A stretch of DNA of 64,000 nt. It comes from Sphingomonas sp. PP-F2F-G114-C0414 (GTDB lineage: Bacteria > Pseudomonadota > Alphaproteobacteria > Sphingomonadales > Sphingomonadaceae). The DNA is taken from the NCBI RefSeq assembly GCF_003688595.1, contig NZ_RCWT01000010.1:434001-498000 (forward strand). The letters are read 5' to 3'. The notes under the pieces are model-generated. The model was given only the letters and a program-made list of their open reading frames with translations. It had not been told where the DNA came from and did no database searches. Positions 8,328 through 17,346 of the stretch are shown one piece after another. Each line of letters begins with the position of its first letter. The stretch's first letter is position 1. The position numbers were made by a program, and so were the translations under genes.

Positions 8328-9617
8328 TCAGATTTCGCTAGCGCCGAAGCCAAGCGCTCGGGTCAATGCGGCGCGCGCGCGCGCGCAGCGTTCCCACAGT
8401 TGCGGATCGCCGAGGTCGTCGAACCCGATCGCCTCCGGCCATTCGCGGGCGACGACGTCTTCGATCCGGGTGCAGATCGTTTCGTCGAGCAGGAACCGGG
8501 GATCGATCGAGGCTAGCGCTTCCTCGTCGACCTGGACGCGCAACCGCAAGCAGGCGGGGCCGCCGCCGTTGCGCATCGATTCCCGGACGTCGACGACTTC
8601 GAGCCGGCGGATAGGACCGCCATCCGCGACCTGTTCGGTCAGCCAGGCCCATACCGCGGCATCCTCCCGCGCTTCGGCCGGCAGCACGAGGGTCATCGTA
8701 CCGTCAGCCGCAGTGACGAGCTGCGAGTTGAACAGATAGGTCCCTATCGCGGTCTTCAGGCTGACCCGGCCGGCGGGCACGGCTAGGATCACCACGTCCG
8801 GCACGAGCCGGTGCAGGTCGCTATAGAACGCCTGCGGGTCGGCGAAGGCGTGCTCGTGCGTGAAGAGGACGTGCCCGTTGGCGACCGCGACGACGTCGTT
8901 GTGGAATGCACCGGCTGCGATCGCAGCGTCGCTTTGCCGGACCATCAGCGTGCGCGCGGGGTCCAGGCCGTGGCGACGCGCGACTGCTTCGCTTGCGGTG
9001 CGTGACTGGCGGGACGGGAAGCCGCCGGCGTGCCCCTCGCCATAGACGAAGATCTCGACGCCGCCGCCGCCCGCTTGGGGCACGATCCGCATGAAGTTCG
9101 CCGCGCCTTCGTCGCCGAAGGCTGCGGGGACGGGGGCATGGACTCGGAAGAAGCGCGCGTCGCCGAACGCGAGCCGCAACTGACGCTCGGTCTGCGCGCA
9201 CTCGCTCGCGCGGTGCGGCATGGTCGACAGGTTCGCCACCGAGATATGGCAGAGCCCGTCGGCCGTGTCAGGGGCGGGCGATACCGTCCCGGCATTCGCG
9301 GTCCACATCGCCGATGCGGAGAAGGCGTTCGCGACAAGGGCGCGGTCGGCGTTCCAGGCCGAAGCAAGCACTTCAGCATCGCTGCCGACAAAACCCAACG
9401 CGCGCAACCAGTCGATATTCGGACGGGCGTGCGGGAGAAAAATCCCCTGCCTGAATCCCAACGTGATCAGCCGGCGCATCTTCGCAACGCCCTGGAGCGC
9501 GGCAAGCCGAGGCGCCGAGACCGCACCCGCATTGTTCGCCGACGCCAGATTGCCGATCGAGAGCCCCGCGTAATTATGCGTCGGGCCGACTAGCCCGTCG
9601 AAATTGACTTCGATCAC
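8328..9617 (-). CDS. astB: N-succinylarginine dihydrolase
   Basis: AstB hydrolyses N2-succinylarginine to succinylornithine, CO2 and ammonia, the second step of the arginine succinyltransferase pathway. The 429-residue protein shows the family opening (EVNFDGLVGPTHNYAGLSIGN), PHARPNIDWL, GDEGAANF, HNDVVAVAN and GGGPACLRLRV, the last carrying the catalytic cysteine. I chose the GTG at 9615-9617 because GGGAGAGGA lies just upstream and the E. coli protein begins at the matching place; an in-frame ATG 30 bases further up is possible. The other recognisable pathway gene in the window, astA, is about 30 kb away, so the pathway is scattered. Confidence 0.93.
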   Translation of the reverse strand: MIEVNFDGLVGPTHNYAGLSIGNLASANNAGAVSAPRLAALQGVAKMRRLITLGFRQGIFLPHARPNIDWLRALGFVGSDAEVLASAWNADRALVANAFSASAMWTANAGTVSPAPDTADGLCHISVANLSTMPHRASECAQTERQLRLAFGDARFFRVHAPVPAAFGDEGAANFMRIVPQAGGGGVEIFVYGEGHAGGFPSRQSRTASEAVARRHGLDPARTLMVRQSDAAIAAGAFHNDVVAVANGHVLFTHEHAFADPQAFYSDLHRLVPDVVILAVPAGRVSLKTAIGTYLFNSQLVTAADGTMTLVLPAEAREDAAVWAWLTEQVADGGPIRRLEVVDVRESMRNGGGPACLRLRVQVDEEALASIDPRFLLDETICTRIEDVVAREWPEAIGFDDLGDPQLWERCARARAALTRALGFGASEI

Positions 9618-9771
9618 GACAATCCTCTCCCGTGCTGTCCGCGTCATACGACTGAACAGTAGCGCGTAGGACTGCGATCAGGCCAGCCGGGGGGCTGAGA
9701 AATCGGGCGATTTACGCAAGCGTCACAGCCGCGCCCGCGAAGGCGGAGATCGCAGCGTAGGATGCATAATG

Positions 9772-9799
9772 TTCGGGGAAAGCGGAGCTGAACCCCGAA
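9772..9799 (-). terminator. hairpin downstream of tRNA-Pro(CGG)
   Basis: TTCGGGG (9772-9778) and CCCCGAA (9793-9799) form a 7-bp stem with a 14-base loop, placed 11 bases past the tRNA 3' end on the minus strand. There is no T run, so the terminator call rests on position and stem. Confidence 0.4.
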
Positions 9800-9809
9800 A
9801 AATCGGCAA

Positions 9810-9886
9810 TGGTCGGGGCGATAGGATTCGAACCTACGACCCCTGGACCCCGAGACCAGTGCGCTACCAGACTGCGCCACGCCCCG
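9810..9886 (-). tRNA. tRNA-Pro, anticodon CGG
   Basis: The minus strand folds as a full cloverleaf of 77 nt including an encoded CCA. The acceptor CGGGGCG pairs with CGCCCCG, the T-loop reads GGTTCGAATCC and the D-arm GCGCAGTCTGGTAGCGC. The anticodon loop CTCGGGG gives anticodon CGG (codon CCG). The base pair next to the loop is T-T, as in related proline tRNAs of this clade as far as I recall. Confidence 0.95.
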
Positions 9887-10176
9887 ACAACATTGCCGGT
9901 GAGCGCCCTAACCGCGACATCCCGAACGTTCAAGACAAATATCCTGCGTACGATCGATTGAATGAGCTCGCGGCGGGAAGCTGCACCGGGATGGCGGTTC
10001 TTTTATCGGGGCCGGCCGGTAACCTGGATCAAGCCCGCATATGGAGAACTCGTTTTGCCGCCGAAACGGATTGTGCGGCGATTGTCCGGGTTATCGCAAA
10101 AGCGCAGCGTCGTTGGAACGCGGATTGCCGATACGAAACAGCCGCCGCGTTTTCTCGAAACTCCAGGAGAGCAGAC

Positions 10177-10461
10177 ATGCCTAGCGAACAGGAAATCAAC
10201 GACATCGTCGCCCGCGTTTCGGCGCAGGTACTGCGCGAAGTGAAAAGCAGTGAGCAGGTGTTCCGGATCGGCGACCTCAGCACGCATGTGATCGACATCG
10301 GCAAGGGCGGCGATGCGGCCTGGACGATTTCGTACAGCACCGCGGCCGCAACGCTCGACGGCGGGACGCGCATCCGCACGCTCGACGAGGTCGCATGGAC
10401 GATCAGCTACAGCACCTCGAAGCCGACGCTGACCGAGCGCGGTATCGAACAGAAGAACTAG
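10177..10461 (+). CDS. putative RiPP precursor peptide with two AWTISYST repeats
   Basis: This 94-residue peptide begins at ATG with an AGGAG ribosome site. Residues 1-45 are a charged, leader-like segment with a predicted helix (EQEINDIVARVSAQVLREV) and no membrane or Sec signal. Residues 48-60 (AWTISYSTAAATL) and 73-85 (AWTISYSTSKPTL) are near-identical 13-residue repeats spaced by 25 residues. Three of the eight codons of the shared AWTISYST differ synonymously (GCC/GCA, ATT/ATC, TCG/AGC), so the identity is kept at the protein level. There is no cysteine. It lies 4 bases before an M29-fold gene that overlaps a methyltransferase gene. A conserved leader with repeated core units beside enzymes is the layout of a modified-peptide precursor; that role is inferred and I recognise no described class. 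Confidence 0.6.
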   Translation: MPSEQEINDIVARVSAQVLREVKSSEQVFRIGDLSTHVIDIGKGGDAAWTISYSTAAATLDGGTRIRTLDEVAWTISYSTSKPTLTERGIEQKN

Positions 10462-10465
10462 GGCG

Positions 10466-11611
10466 ATGGACGGGAAGATCTGGTGCGGGGTTCAGTCCCT
10501 GCTGGACGCCTATGTCCGGATCGCCGGCGGCGACACCGCGGTTATCCTCTATACGAGCGATAGCCAGCGGTCCGCCGCCCTCGTCTGCGCCGCGCTAGAG
10601 ATGCGCGCCATCCCCACGATACGCGTGTGGATGGCGCCGCTCGTCGACGAGACGTTCGAGGAAAGGCTCATTGCGGTCTTGCCCGCGGTCGATGCGTTCG
10701 CGGGGCGGCTGATCCTGTTGTCGTTCGAACGCGACACGTTTTCGCATACCGGTGCGCTGACCCGCGCGTTGTCGATATATCCGCCGGAACGCCCGCGGAT
10801 ATTCCGCTCGATCAGCGCCAGCGACAGCCTGTTCGCGGATGCCCTGCTCGCGACCCCCGACGAACTTTCGCGACGCAACGTCGCGATCCTCGAACGGTTG
10901 ACGCGCGCGTCGCACCTGCGGATCACGACGCGGGGCGGCACCGATCTTGAGGTCACGCTCGATGCCAGGCACCGCTGGATCAGCAACCGCGGCCGGGCGC
11001 GCGAGGGTGGCACGGTGATTCTGCCGGCCGGCGAGGTCGCGACATTTCCCGCGAAGATTTCGGGCATTCACGTCGCGGACTTCGCCTATAACGTGAACGC
11101 GATCACCGAAGACGACGTGCGGCTGGAGACCTTTCCGGTAACGATCGAAATCGAAGGCGGGCGGGTCGTCGCGCATCGCTGCGAGGATCCGCGGACGATG
11201 CGGTTCCTCGACTCTGCATTGACCACCCATTGCGCCTACAATGTCGGCGAGCTTGGTTTCGGCACGAACTTCGGCATCGGTGAGCCGATCGCGATGAATT
11301 CGCACATCAACGAGCGTCGGCCAGGCGTGCATCTCGGGCTCGGCCAGCATAACCAGGATCCGGGCGTGGTCGGCTATCAATGTGCGATCCACCTCGACCT
11401 GATCGCGCGCGGCGGGATCGTCGAGGTCGACGGGAGCGGTGATGTCATCGATCTCGAACATCTGTTGCCGTCGGACACACCGCATCCCGAAAGCACGCGG
11501 GACGAGGACGTGTTTTCGCCCGACACGTTGCAGATCGAGGACGGCGACTGCTGCGGGTTGTTGTCGGACGGTGTGCTGACGCCGTGTCCTGCACCACTGG
11601 TCGCGGCATGA
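10466..11611 (+). CDS. M29 aminopeptidase-fold metalloprotein, candidate peptide-modifying enzyme
   Basis: This 381-residue protein resembles the M29 (thermophilic aminopeptidase, AmpS/PepS) fold, which also includes the iron dioxygenase NicX. The family's metal-ligand positions appear intact: E190 in PAGEVATFP, E262 in NVGELGFGTN, H289 in GVHLGLGQH, and H309 and D311 in IHLDLI. The spacing between H289 and H309 is shorter than I recall for classical M29 enzymes. A C-terminal tail beyond about residue 335 is rich in D, E and C. It starts 4 bases after the repeat peptide and its stop overlaps the methyltransferase start (ATGA), so the three genes are translationally coupled. It could be the leader protease, a repurposed modifying enzyme, or an ordinary aminopeptidase. 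Confidence 0.75.
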   Translation: MDGKIWCGVQSLLDAYVRIAGGDTAVILYTSDSQRSAALVCAALEMRAIPTIRVWMAPLVDETFEERLIAVLPAVDAFAGRLILLSFERDTFSHTGALTRALSIYPPERPRIFRSISASDSLFADALLATPDELSRRNVAILERLTRASHLRITTRGGTDLEVTLDARHRWISNRGRAREGGTVILPAGEVATFPAKISGIHVADFAYNVNAITEDDVRLETFPVTIEIEGGRVVAHRCEDPRTMRFLDSALTTHCAYNVGELGFGTNFGIGEPIAMNSHINERRPGVHLGLGQHNQDPGVVGYQCAIHLDLIARGGIVEVDGSGDVIDLEHLLPSDTPHPESTRDEDVFSPDTLQIEDGDCCGLLSDGVLTPCPAPLVAA

Positions 11612-12375
11612 ACTATTGGATCGCGGCGCCCGACATCATCGATGCGTTCGTGCTGCCGGGTGGGCATGGAGGCACCAGCATTCCACTCGAACTGACGCTG
11701 CGTACGCTGACCGCGGTGTTGCCCGAGCGGCCGTTGCGCGTGGTCGATCTTGGCGGTGGCGACGCGGCGTTGGCGGTTCGGTTGGCGATGGCGGGGCATG
11801 AGGTCGTGGTCCTGGATATCGACCCGCAGATGATCACGCTCGGCGAGCAGAGGCTGGCGCGCGGCCCCAGCGCGATCCGCGACCGGGTCCGGCTGATCTG
11901 CGCGGATGGTGCGACGATGGCGGCTGACCAGGCTGAGGTGGCCGATCTCGTCTGCTGCCATAGCGTGCTGATGTACGAGGACGATCCCGCGCCGCTGGTC
12001 CGCACCGCGGTCGCGCTGTGCAAGACGGGCGGGCTCGTGTCGATCGTCGCGATCAACCCGGCGGCGGCGGCGATGCGATCGGGGCTGGCGCAGCGGTGGG
12101 CCGAGGCGCGCATCGCGCTGGAGACGGGGAGCGACGCGCATGGTCCTTACGCTGCGAGCCGCAATCACGCACGCGAGACGGTCGAAGCGCTGCTGAGCGA
12201 GGCGGGCGCCGGGATCGTCGAATGGTCGGGTATCGGCACCTTTACCGATCACCATACTGGCCCGATCTTGGCGGACGATCCCGAGGACGTGTTGCGCGCC
12301 GAATGGCTGGCGGGCCGGCTGGACCCGTATCGGCAGGTCGCGCGCTGCTATCATCTCATCGCGCGCAAGCTTTAG
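11608..12375 (+). CDS. class I SAM-dependent methyltransferase (CmoM/SmtA-like fold)
   Basis: This 255-residue protein has the Rossmann SAM-binding motif VVDLGGGDAALAV (residues 45-57), an acidic residue ending strand 2 (VVLDIDPQ), and CHSVLMYEDDP as the motif IV region. The C-terminal layout (GTFTDHHTG, then ARCYHLIARKL) recalls CmoM/SmtA of E. coli, which methylates a tRNA wobble carboxymethoxyuridine. Its ATG overlaps the stop of the M29-fold gene. The link to the repeat peptide suggests peptide methylation, for example on a carboxylate, hydroxyl or indole, but a tRNA role is the main alternative. A GTG 24 bases upstream in frame is a less likely start. Confidence 0.8.
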   Translation: MNYWIAAPDIIDAFVLPGGHGGTSIPLELTLRTLTAVLPERPLRVVDLGGGDAALAVRLAMAGHEVVVLDIDPQMITLGEQRLARGPSAIRDRVRLICADGATMAADQAEVADLVCCHSVLMYEDDPAPLVRTAVALCKTGGLVSIVAINPAAAAMRSGLAQRWAEARIALETGSDAHGPYAASRNHARETVEALLSEAGAGIVEWSGIGTFTDHHTGPILADDPEDVLRAEWLAGRLDPYRQVARCYHLIARKL

Positions 12376-12420
12376 GTCGGCCGTCTATCCCCCGCGCGGC
12401 GTCGCTGCTAGGAGCGCGCC

Positions 12421-14241
12421 ATGACTCCGCTCGACCGCATCCGCAATTTCTCCATCATCGCCCATATCGACCATGGCAAGTCGACGCTCGCCGACCGGCT
12501 GATCCAGGAAACTGGCGGCCTCACTGCGCGCGAAATGTCCGAGCAGGTGCTCGACAACATGGACATCGAGAAGGAGCGCGGGATCACGATCAAGGCGCAG
12601 ACCGTGCGCCTCGCCTATCACGCCAAGGACGGCCTCGATTACGTCCTCAACCTGATGGACACGCCGGGGCATGTCGACTTCGCCTATGAGGTGAGCCGTA
12701 GCCTCGCCGCGTGCGAGGGCGCGTTGCTGGTGGTCGATGCCGCGCAGGGCGTCGAGGCGCAGACGCTCGCCAACGTGTACCAGTCGATCGAGCACGACCA
12801 CGAGATCGTGCCGGTGATCAACAAGATCGATCTGCCCGCCGCCGAACCCGAGAAGGTGCGCAAGGAAATCGAGGACGTGATCGGCATCGATGCATCAGAG
12901 GCAGTGCTCGCGTCGGCGAAGTCCGGGATCGGAATCGTCGAGATCCTCGAGGCGATCGTCACCAAGATCCCGCCACCCAGCGGCGACCCGGAGGCGCCGC
13001 TGAAGGCGATGTTGGTCGACAGCTGGTACGATCCGTATCTCGGCGTCGTCATCCTGGTGCGCGTGATCGACGGCGTCCTAAAAAAGGGCCAGCAGATCAA
13101 GTTCATGCAGACCGGCACGATGCATCTGGTCGACCGGGTCGGCTGCTTCCGTCCGAAGATCGAGCAGCTGACCGAGCTCGGCACGGGCGAGATGGGCTTC
13201 ATCACCGCGCAGATCAAAGAGGTCGCGCAAACGCGCGTCGGCGACACGATCACCGATGCGAAGCGGCCTGCGCTCGAAGCGCTCGCGGGCTTCAAGGAAG
13301 TCCAGCCGGTCGTGTTCTGCGGGATGTTCCCGGTCGATGCCGCCGAGTTCGAGAAGCTGCGCGAGAGCATCTCGAAGTTGCGGCTCAACGATGCGAGTTT
13401 CTCGTTCGAGATGGAGACGTCGGCCGCACTGGGCTTCGGCTTCCGCTGCGGGTTCCTCGGGTTGCTGCATCTGGAGATCATCCAGGAGCGGCTGACGCGC
13501 GAATATGATCTGGACCTGATCACCACCGCGCCGTCCGTCGTCTATGAGATCGAGCTGACCCACGCCGATCCGTCCGGCACGACGCATATCGAGCTGCACA
13601 ACCCCGCCGACATGCCCGAGCCGAACAAGATCGCGACGATCAGCGAGCCGTGGATCGAGGCGACGATCTACGTCCCCGACGAGTATCTCGGGTCGGTGCT
13701 CAAACTCTGCCAGGACCGCCGGGGGATCCAGAAGAACCTCACTTATGTCGGCGGCCGCGCGCAGGCGACATACGAACTGCCGCTGAACGAGGTCGTGTTC
13801 GATTTCTACGATCGGCTGAAGTCGATGTCGAAGGGCTATGCCAGCTTCGATTATCACCAGATCGGCTACCGCGAGGGCGACCTCGTCAAGATGGGCATCC
13901 TCGTCAATGAGGAGCCGGTCGACGCGCTGAGCATGATCGTCCACCGCGGCACCGCCGAAGTGCGCGGCCGCGGCATGGTCGAACGGCTGAAGGAACTGAT
14001 CCCGCGCCATCTGTTCAAGATCCCGATCCAGGCGGCGATCGGCGGCAAGGTGATCGCGCGCGAGACGATCAGCGCGATGCGCAAGGACGTGACTGCGAAG
14101 TGTTACGGTGGCGATGCCAGCCGCAAGAAGAAGCTTCTGGAAAAGCAGAAGAAGGGCAAGCTGAAGATGCGCGAATATGGCTCGGTCAGCATCCCGCAGG
14201 AGGCGTTCATTGCCGCGCTGCGGATGGGCGACGACGCCTGA
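12421..14241 (+). CDS. lepA: elongation factor 4 (back-translocating GTPase LepA)
   Basis: This 606-residue translational GTPase acts on stalled or mis-translocated ribosomes. The GTP-binding motifs are all present: AHIDHGKST (14-22), the switch I RGIT, DTPGH and NKID. The EF-G-like domains II, III and V follow, and the LepA-specific C-terminal domain ends with [21 protein letters not shown] and [11 protein letters not shown], as in the family. The length is typical. It is a housekeeping gene that marks the right border of the peptide cassette. A two-step hairpin follows the stop. Confidence 0.98.
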   Translation: MTPLDRIRNFSIIAHIDHGKSTLADRLIQETGGLTAREMSEQVLDNMDIEKERGITIKAQTVRLAYHAKDGLDYVLNLMDTPGHVDFAYEVSRSLAACEGALLVVDAAQGVEAQTLANVYQSIEHDHEIVPVINKIDLPAAEPEKVRKEIEDVIGIDASEAVLASAKSGIGIVEILEAIVTKIPPPSGDPEAPLKAMLVDSWYDPYLGVVILVRVIDGVLKKGQQIKFMQTGTMHLVDRVGCFRPKIEQLTELGTGEMGFITAQIKEVAQTRVGDTITDAKRPALEALAGFKEVQPVVFCGMFPVDAAEFEKLRESISKLRLNDASFSFEMETSAALGFGFRCGFLGLLHLEIIQERLTREYDLDLITTAPSVVYEIELTHADPSGTTHIELHNPADMPEPNKIATISEPWIEATIYVPDEYLGSVLKLCQDRRGIQKNLTYVGGRAQATYELPLNEVVFDFYDRLKSMSKGYASFDYHQIGYREGDLVKMGILVNEEPVDALSMIVHRGTAEVRGRGMVERLKELIPRHLFKIPIQAAIGGKVIARETISAMRKDVTAKCYGGDASRKKKLLEKQKKGKLKMREYGSVSIPQEAFIAALRMGDDA

Positions 14242-14277
14242 GGCCAGGCTCTGCTTGGACGAGGATAAGCGTCTAGC

Positions 14278-14319
14278 CGGACGGCGACCGGCCGAGCTTG
14301 TCCTCGGTCGTGTCGTCCG
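14278..14319 (+). terminator. lepA: hairpin downstream of lepA
   Basis: CGGACG (14278-14283) pairs with CGTCCG (14314-14319), and inside it CGACCG (14285-14290) pairs with CGGTCG (14305-14310). It lies about 35 bases past the lepA stop. There is no clear T run. Confidence 0.4.
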
Positions 14320-14383
14320 ACGACGCGGCTTTGCCGTGGCGCGGCTACGTTGCATTCGGCAGCGATAGGCGTAGGCTCGCGTG

Positions 14384-14572
14384 ATGGCGCAAGTCTCATC
14401 CAAACCGTTCGAGTCCGGGTCCTCGATCTCGGCAGAAGCTTATGATCGTTGGCTACGCGAAAAGGTCGCGCGGTCGTTGGCAGATCCTCGTCCATCGATT
14501 GCACACGAAGATGCCGTCGCCGCGATGAGATCGGTTTTAACGTCCACCGATCGATCAGGCGGAGATCGCTGA
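14384..14572 (+). CDS. RelB/ParD-type antitoxin
   Basis: This 62-residue protein matches the C-terminal style of addiction-module antitoxins: SAEAYDRWLREKVARSLADPRPSIAHEDAVAAMRSVL, a helical segment seen in many small proteobacterial antitoxins that pair with ParE. Translation may start at the ATG at 14384 or at the GTG just before it. The stop codon overlaps the presumed first codon of the following ParE-like toxin by the usual one-base-offset arrangement, which supports a two-gene toxin-antitoxin operon. Confidence 0.75.
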   Translation: MAQVSSKPFESGSSISAEAYDRWLREKVARSLADPRPSIAHEDAVAAMRSVLTSTDRSGGDR

Positions 14573-14841
14573 AGCTGATCTGGCGCCCTGAAGCGGTCGA
14601 AGATGCCACTGCAATTCTCGATTATGTCGCCGATCGGAATAGGGACGCAGCCGAACGGCTGTCGACATCGATCGCGGCATGCGCTGACCGTCTTGCCGAT
14701 CACCCATTCATGTACCGATCAGGCAGGGCTGGCGGTACGCGCGAAGCTGTCGTGCACCCCAACTATCTTCTCATCTATCGAGTCGTGCCAGGCATGATCG
14801 AGATCGTCAACGTCGTGCATGTGCGCCGGGATTATCCGTGA
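14569..14841 (+). CDS. ParE/RelE superfamily toxin, apparent CTG start
   Basis: This 90-residue protein has the ParE/RelE core: KLIWRPEAVEDATAILDYVADRNRDAAERL, the DRLADHPFMYRSGRAGGTREAVVHPNYLLIYRVV strand block, and IVNVVHVRRDYP at the end. ParE toxins poison DNA gyrase; RelE relatives cut mRNA. The frame is open far upstream but holds no ATG, GTG or TTG near the domain start. The only fitting start is CTG at 14569, preceded by an AGGCGGAG ribosome site and overlapping the antitoxin TGA as CTGA. This looks like a normal ATGA junction with A changed to C. The domain is otherwise complete. Confidence 0.75.
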   Translation: MKLIWRPEAVEDATAILDYVADRNRDAAERLSTSIAACADRLADHPFMYRSGRAGGTREAVVHPNYLLIYRVVPGMIEIVNVVHVRRDYP

Positions 14842-15023
14842 TCGCCGTAACCAACTGTCATCATACCAACACAATCCCCGCCTAACCGCCGGATCGGGGA
14901 GTGAGCGTCGCGAGGCGTCGTCGAGCCGTCCGGGGAGGGCGGTCGATGACAAGCCGCGACGTTGTATCTTGGGATGTGCGGTCGGTCGTCAGGGACGGCG
15001 CCGCATTATTGGGGAATAGAATT

Positions 15024-17336
15024 TTGAAGATTTCGGTCGTTAAGTCGGCGCTGATGCTTAGCGTCGCGTTCGGTTCGGTGCTGGCTGGTTCGGCGGCGTT
15101 CGCGCAGGATGCGGCGCCCGTCCAGGAGCAGGCTGCTCCGGCGGACGGTCTCGGCGACATCGTCGTCACCGCAGAACGCCGCTCCGAGAACCTCCAGAAG
15201 GTGCCGCTTTCGGTCGGTGTCGCATCGGGCGACGCCCTGCGTGCCTACACCGCCGGCGGCGACGACACGCTGCTCGCATTGTCGGGCCGCGTCCCCGGCC
15301 TGTACGTCGAATCGACGACCGGCCGCATCTTCCCGCGCTTCTACATCCGCGGTCTCGGCAACATCGATTTCTACCTCGGCGCGTCGCAGCCGGTCACGAT
15401 CATCCAGGACGACGTGATCCTCGAGCATGTCGTGCTGAAGTCGAACCCGGTGTTCGACGTCCGCCAGGTCGAAGTGCTGCGCGGTCCGCAGGGCTCGCTG
15501 TTCGGTCGCAACACCACCGCCGGCATTATCAAGTTCGATACCAACAAGCCGACCAACGACTTCGACAGCCGTGCTTCGGCGTCGGTCGGTTCGTACAATA
15601 GCGTCAGCCTCGATGCCGGTGTGGGTGGCCCGCTGATCAAGGACCTGCTGGCCATCCGCCTGTCGACTTTGATCCAGCACCGTGAGAACTATGTCGACAA
15701 CCGGTTCGCCGGTGTCAGTGCCGACAACACCGCGACGCCGCGCAAGGACGCGATGGGCGGCTTCGATGATCGCAACGTCCGCGTTCAGCTCGCACTGACC
15801 CCGGGCGACCGCTTCACGCTGGACCTGTCGGGCCATGCGCGCTGGTATGACGGCACCTCGACGCTGTTCCACCGCGGTGCGCTCAAGAAGGGCTCGAACG
15901 ACGTCTCGGCCGAGCCGCGCAACGTGGTCTCGTACGACGAAGGCAACGACAACCCGCAGAGCTACAACACCTATGGCGGCTCGGCCCGCGCGACCTACGA
16001 TTTCGGTCCCGCTGCGCTGACCTCGATCACCGCGTACGAGACGACCTCGGGGTTCAGCCGTGGCGACACCGACGGCGGTGCCGGCGCGAACTTCCCGGTC
16101 GGCGGCGTGGCAAGCGGCTTTGGCCAGTCGCAGGGCCAGATCCGCGATCTCGATCAGTGGTCGCAGGAAGTCCGGCTTGCGGGCACCCCTGGCGGTCGCT
16201 TCAACTGGCAGGTCGGCGGCCTGTATTTCGACACGCGCGACATCACCGACTTCTATCAGCGCGGATTCTTCCTGACGACAGCCGCGCGCAACCCCAACAA
16301 CTGGGTACGCCTGCACGACGTCAACACGTCCTGGGCGGGCTTCGGCCAGGTCAGCTATGAGTTGGTCGACAAGCTGACGCTGACCGTTGGCGGTCGCGTC
16401 ACCGAGGACAAGAAGCGCACGCAGCTTCTGAAGACGGCGGACACCGCGGCGGGCGTGGTCACGTACCGCGGCCGTACCGACGTGACGCTGAAGGCGACCA
16501 AGCCGAGCTGGGATGCGAGCCTGTTGTATCAGGCGAGCCCCGACGTCAGCCTCTACACGCGCGTTGCCGAGGGCTTCCGCGGGCCGACGATCCAGGGTCG
16601 CTCGGCCGTGTTCAACTCCGACTTCACCACCGCCAAGTCCGAGACGATCCTGTCGTGGGAGGGTGGCGTCAAGAGCCGCCTGCTGAACAACACGCTGAGC
16701 CTGAACGCCACGGTCTTCGCCTACCGTGTCAAGGACATCCAGCTCAACGGCAACGACGTGAACGGCAATGGCGTGCTGTTCAACGCCGACAAGGCGGATG
16801 CGTACGGCATGGAAGCCGAGGCCAACTGGAAGCCGGTGCCGAACCTGACGCTCGGTGCGGGCCTCAGCCTGCTGCACAGCAAGATCCGCGACAAGAACGT
16901 CTATGCGCAGGTCTGCATCCTGAACGGCGTGGTGGTTTGCACGGTCGAGGATCCGACGATCAAGGTCGGCGCCAACACGTTCGCGCAGATCAATGGCAAC
17001 CCGCTGCCAAACGCGCCCGAGTACAACGTCGACCTCAACGCCCGCTACGACCAGCCGCTCGGCAATGGCGGTCGCGCGTTCATCGCGGGCGACTTCAACA
17101 TCCAGGGCTATACGCAGTTCGTGCTGTACAAGACCAAGGAGTTCACCGCGAACGGCAACTTCGAAGGCGGCTTGAAGATCGGCTACGCCGCGCCCGACGA
17201 TGCGTACGAACTGGCGGTGTTCGCGCGCAACATCACCGGCGAGAAGAACTTGAAGGGCGTGATCGAGAACTACATGGCGGCGGTGTTCAACGAGCCGCGG
17301 ATCATCGGCGTATCGCTCAGCGGCAAGTTCCGCTGA
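15024..17336 (+). CDS. TonB-dependent receptor
   Basis: This is a 770-residue outer-membrane receptor of the large sphingomonad/Caulobacter type. A signal peptide (KISVVKSALMLSVAFGSVLAGSAAFAQ) begins directly after a TTG codon with GGGGAATAG upstream, so I chose TTG at 15024; an ATG at 14946 would add 26 residues that do not look like signal. The plug holds DIVVTAERRSENLQKVPLSV, RGLGNID and RQVEVLRGPQGSLFGRNTTAG; the barrel ends in SGKFR. The IRGLG...QDDVILEHV pattern is common to receptors for small organic substrates such as plant metabolites, but the ligand is unknown. A palindrome directly follows the gene. Confidence 0.92.
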   Translation: MKISVVKSALMLSVAFGSVLAGSAAFAQDAAPVQEQAAPADGLGDIVVTAERRSENLQKVPLSVGVASGDALRAYTAGGDDTLLALSGRVPGLYVESTTGRIFPRFYIRGLGNIDFYLGASQPVTIIQDDVILEHVVLKSNPVFDVRQVEVLRGPQGSLFGRNTTAGIIKFDTNKPTNDFDSRASASVGSYNSVSLDAGVGGPLIKDLLAIRLSTLIQHRENYVDNRFAGVSADNTATPRKDAMGGFDDRNVRVQLALTPGDRFTLDLSGHARWYDGTSTLFHRGALKKGSNDVSAEPRNVVSYDEGNDNPQSYNTYGGSARATYDFGPAALTSITAYETTSGFSRGDTDGGAGANFPVGGVASGFGQSQGQIRDLDQWSQEVRLAGTPGGRFNWQVGGLYFDTRDITDFYQRGFFLTTAARNPNNWVRLHDVNTSWAGFGQVSYELVDKLTLTVGGRVTEDKKRTQLLKTADTAAGVVTYRGRTDVTLKATKPSWDASLLYQASPDVSLYTRVAEGFRGPTIQGRSAVFNSDFTTAKSETILSWEGGVKSRLLNNTLSLNATVFAYRVKDIQLNGNDVNGNGVLFNADKADAYGMEAEANWKPVPNLTLGAGLSLLHSKIRDKNVYAQVCILNGVVVCTVEDPTIKVGANTFAQINGNPLPNAPEYNVDLNARYDQPLGNGGRAFIAGDFNIQGYTQFVLYKTKEFTANGNFEGGLKIGYAAPDDAYELAVFARNITGEKNLKGVIENYMAAVFNEPRIIGVSLSGKFR

Positions 17337-17346
17337 TCTGACCTCC

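Noticed and set aside
9618..9647. Upstream ATG as the astB start
   Set aside because: The GTG at 9617 has a strong ribosome site and matches the N-terminus of characterised AstB.
9810..9886. tRNA-Pro as the integration site of an island containing the peptide cassette
   Set aside because: The tRNA 3' end points away from the cassette, no integrase or direct repeat of the tRNA end was seen, and lepA flanks the other side.
9769..10176. Upstream extension of the repeat peptide frame, running through the antisense of tRNA-Pro
   Set aside because: The open frame covers a tRNA gene and lacks a ribosome site at its start; ATG 10177 with AGGAG upstream is the better start.
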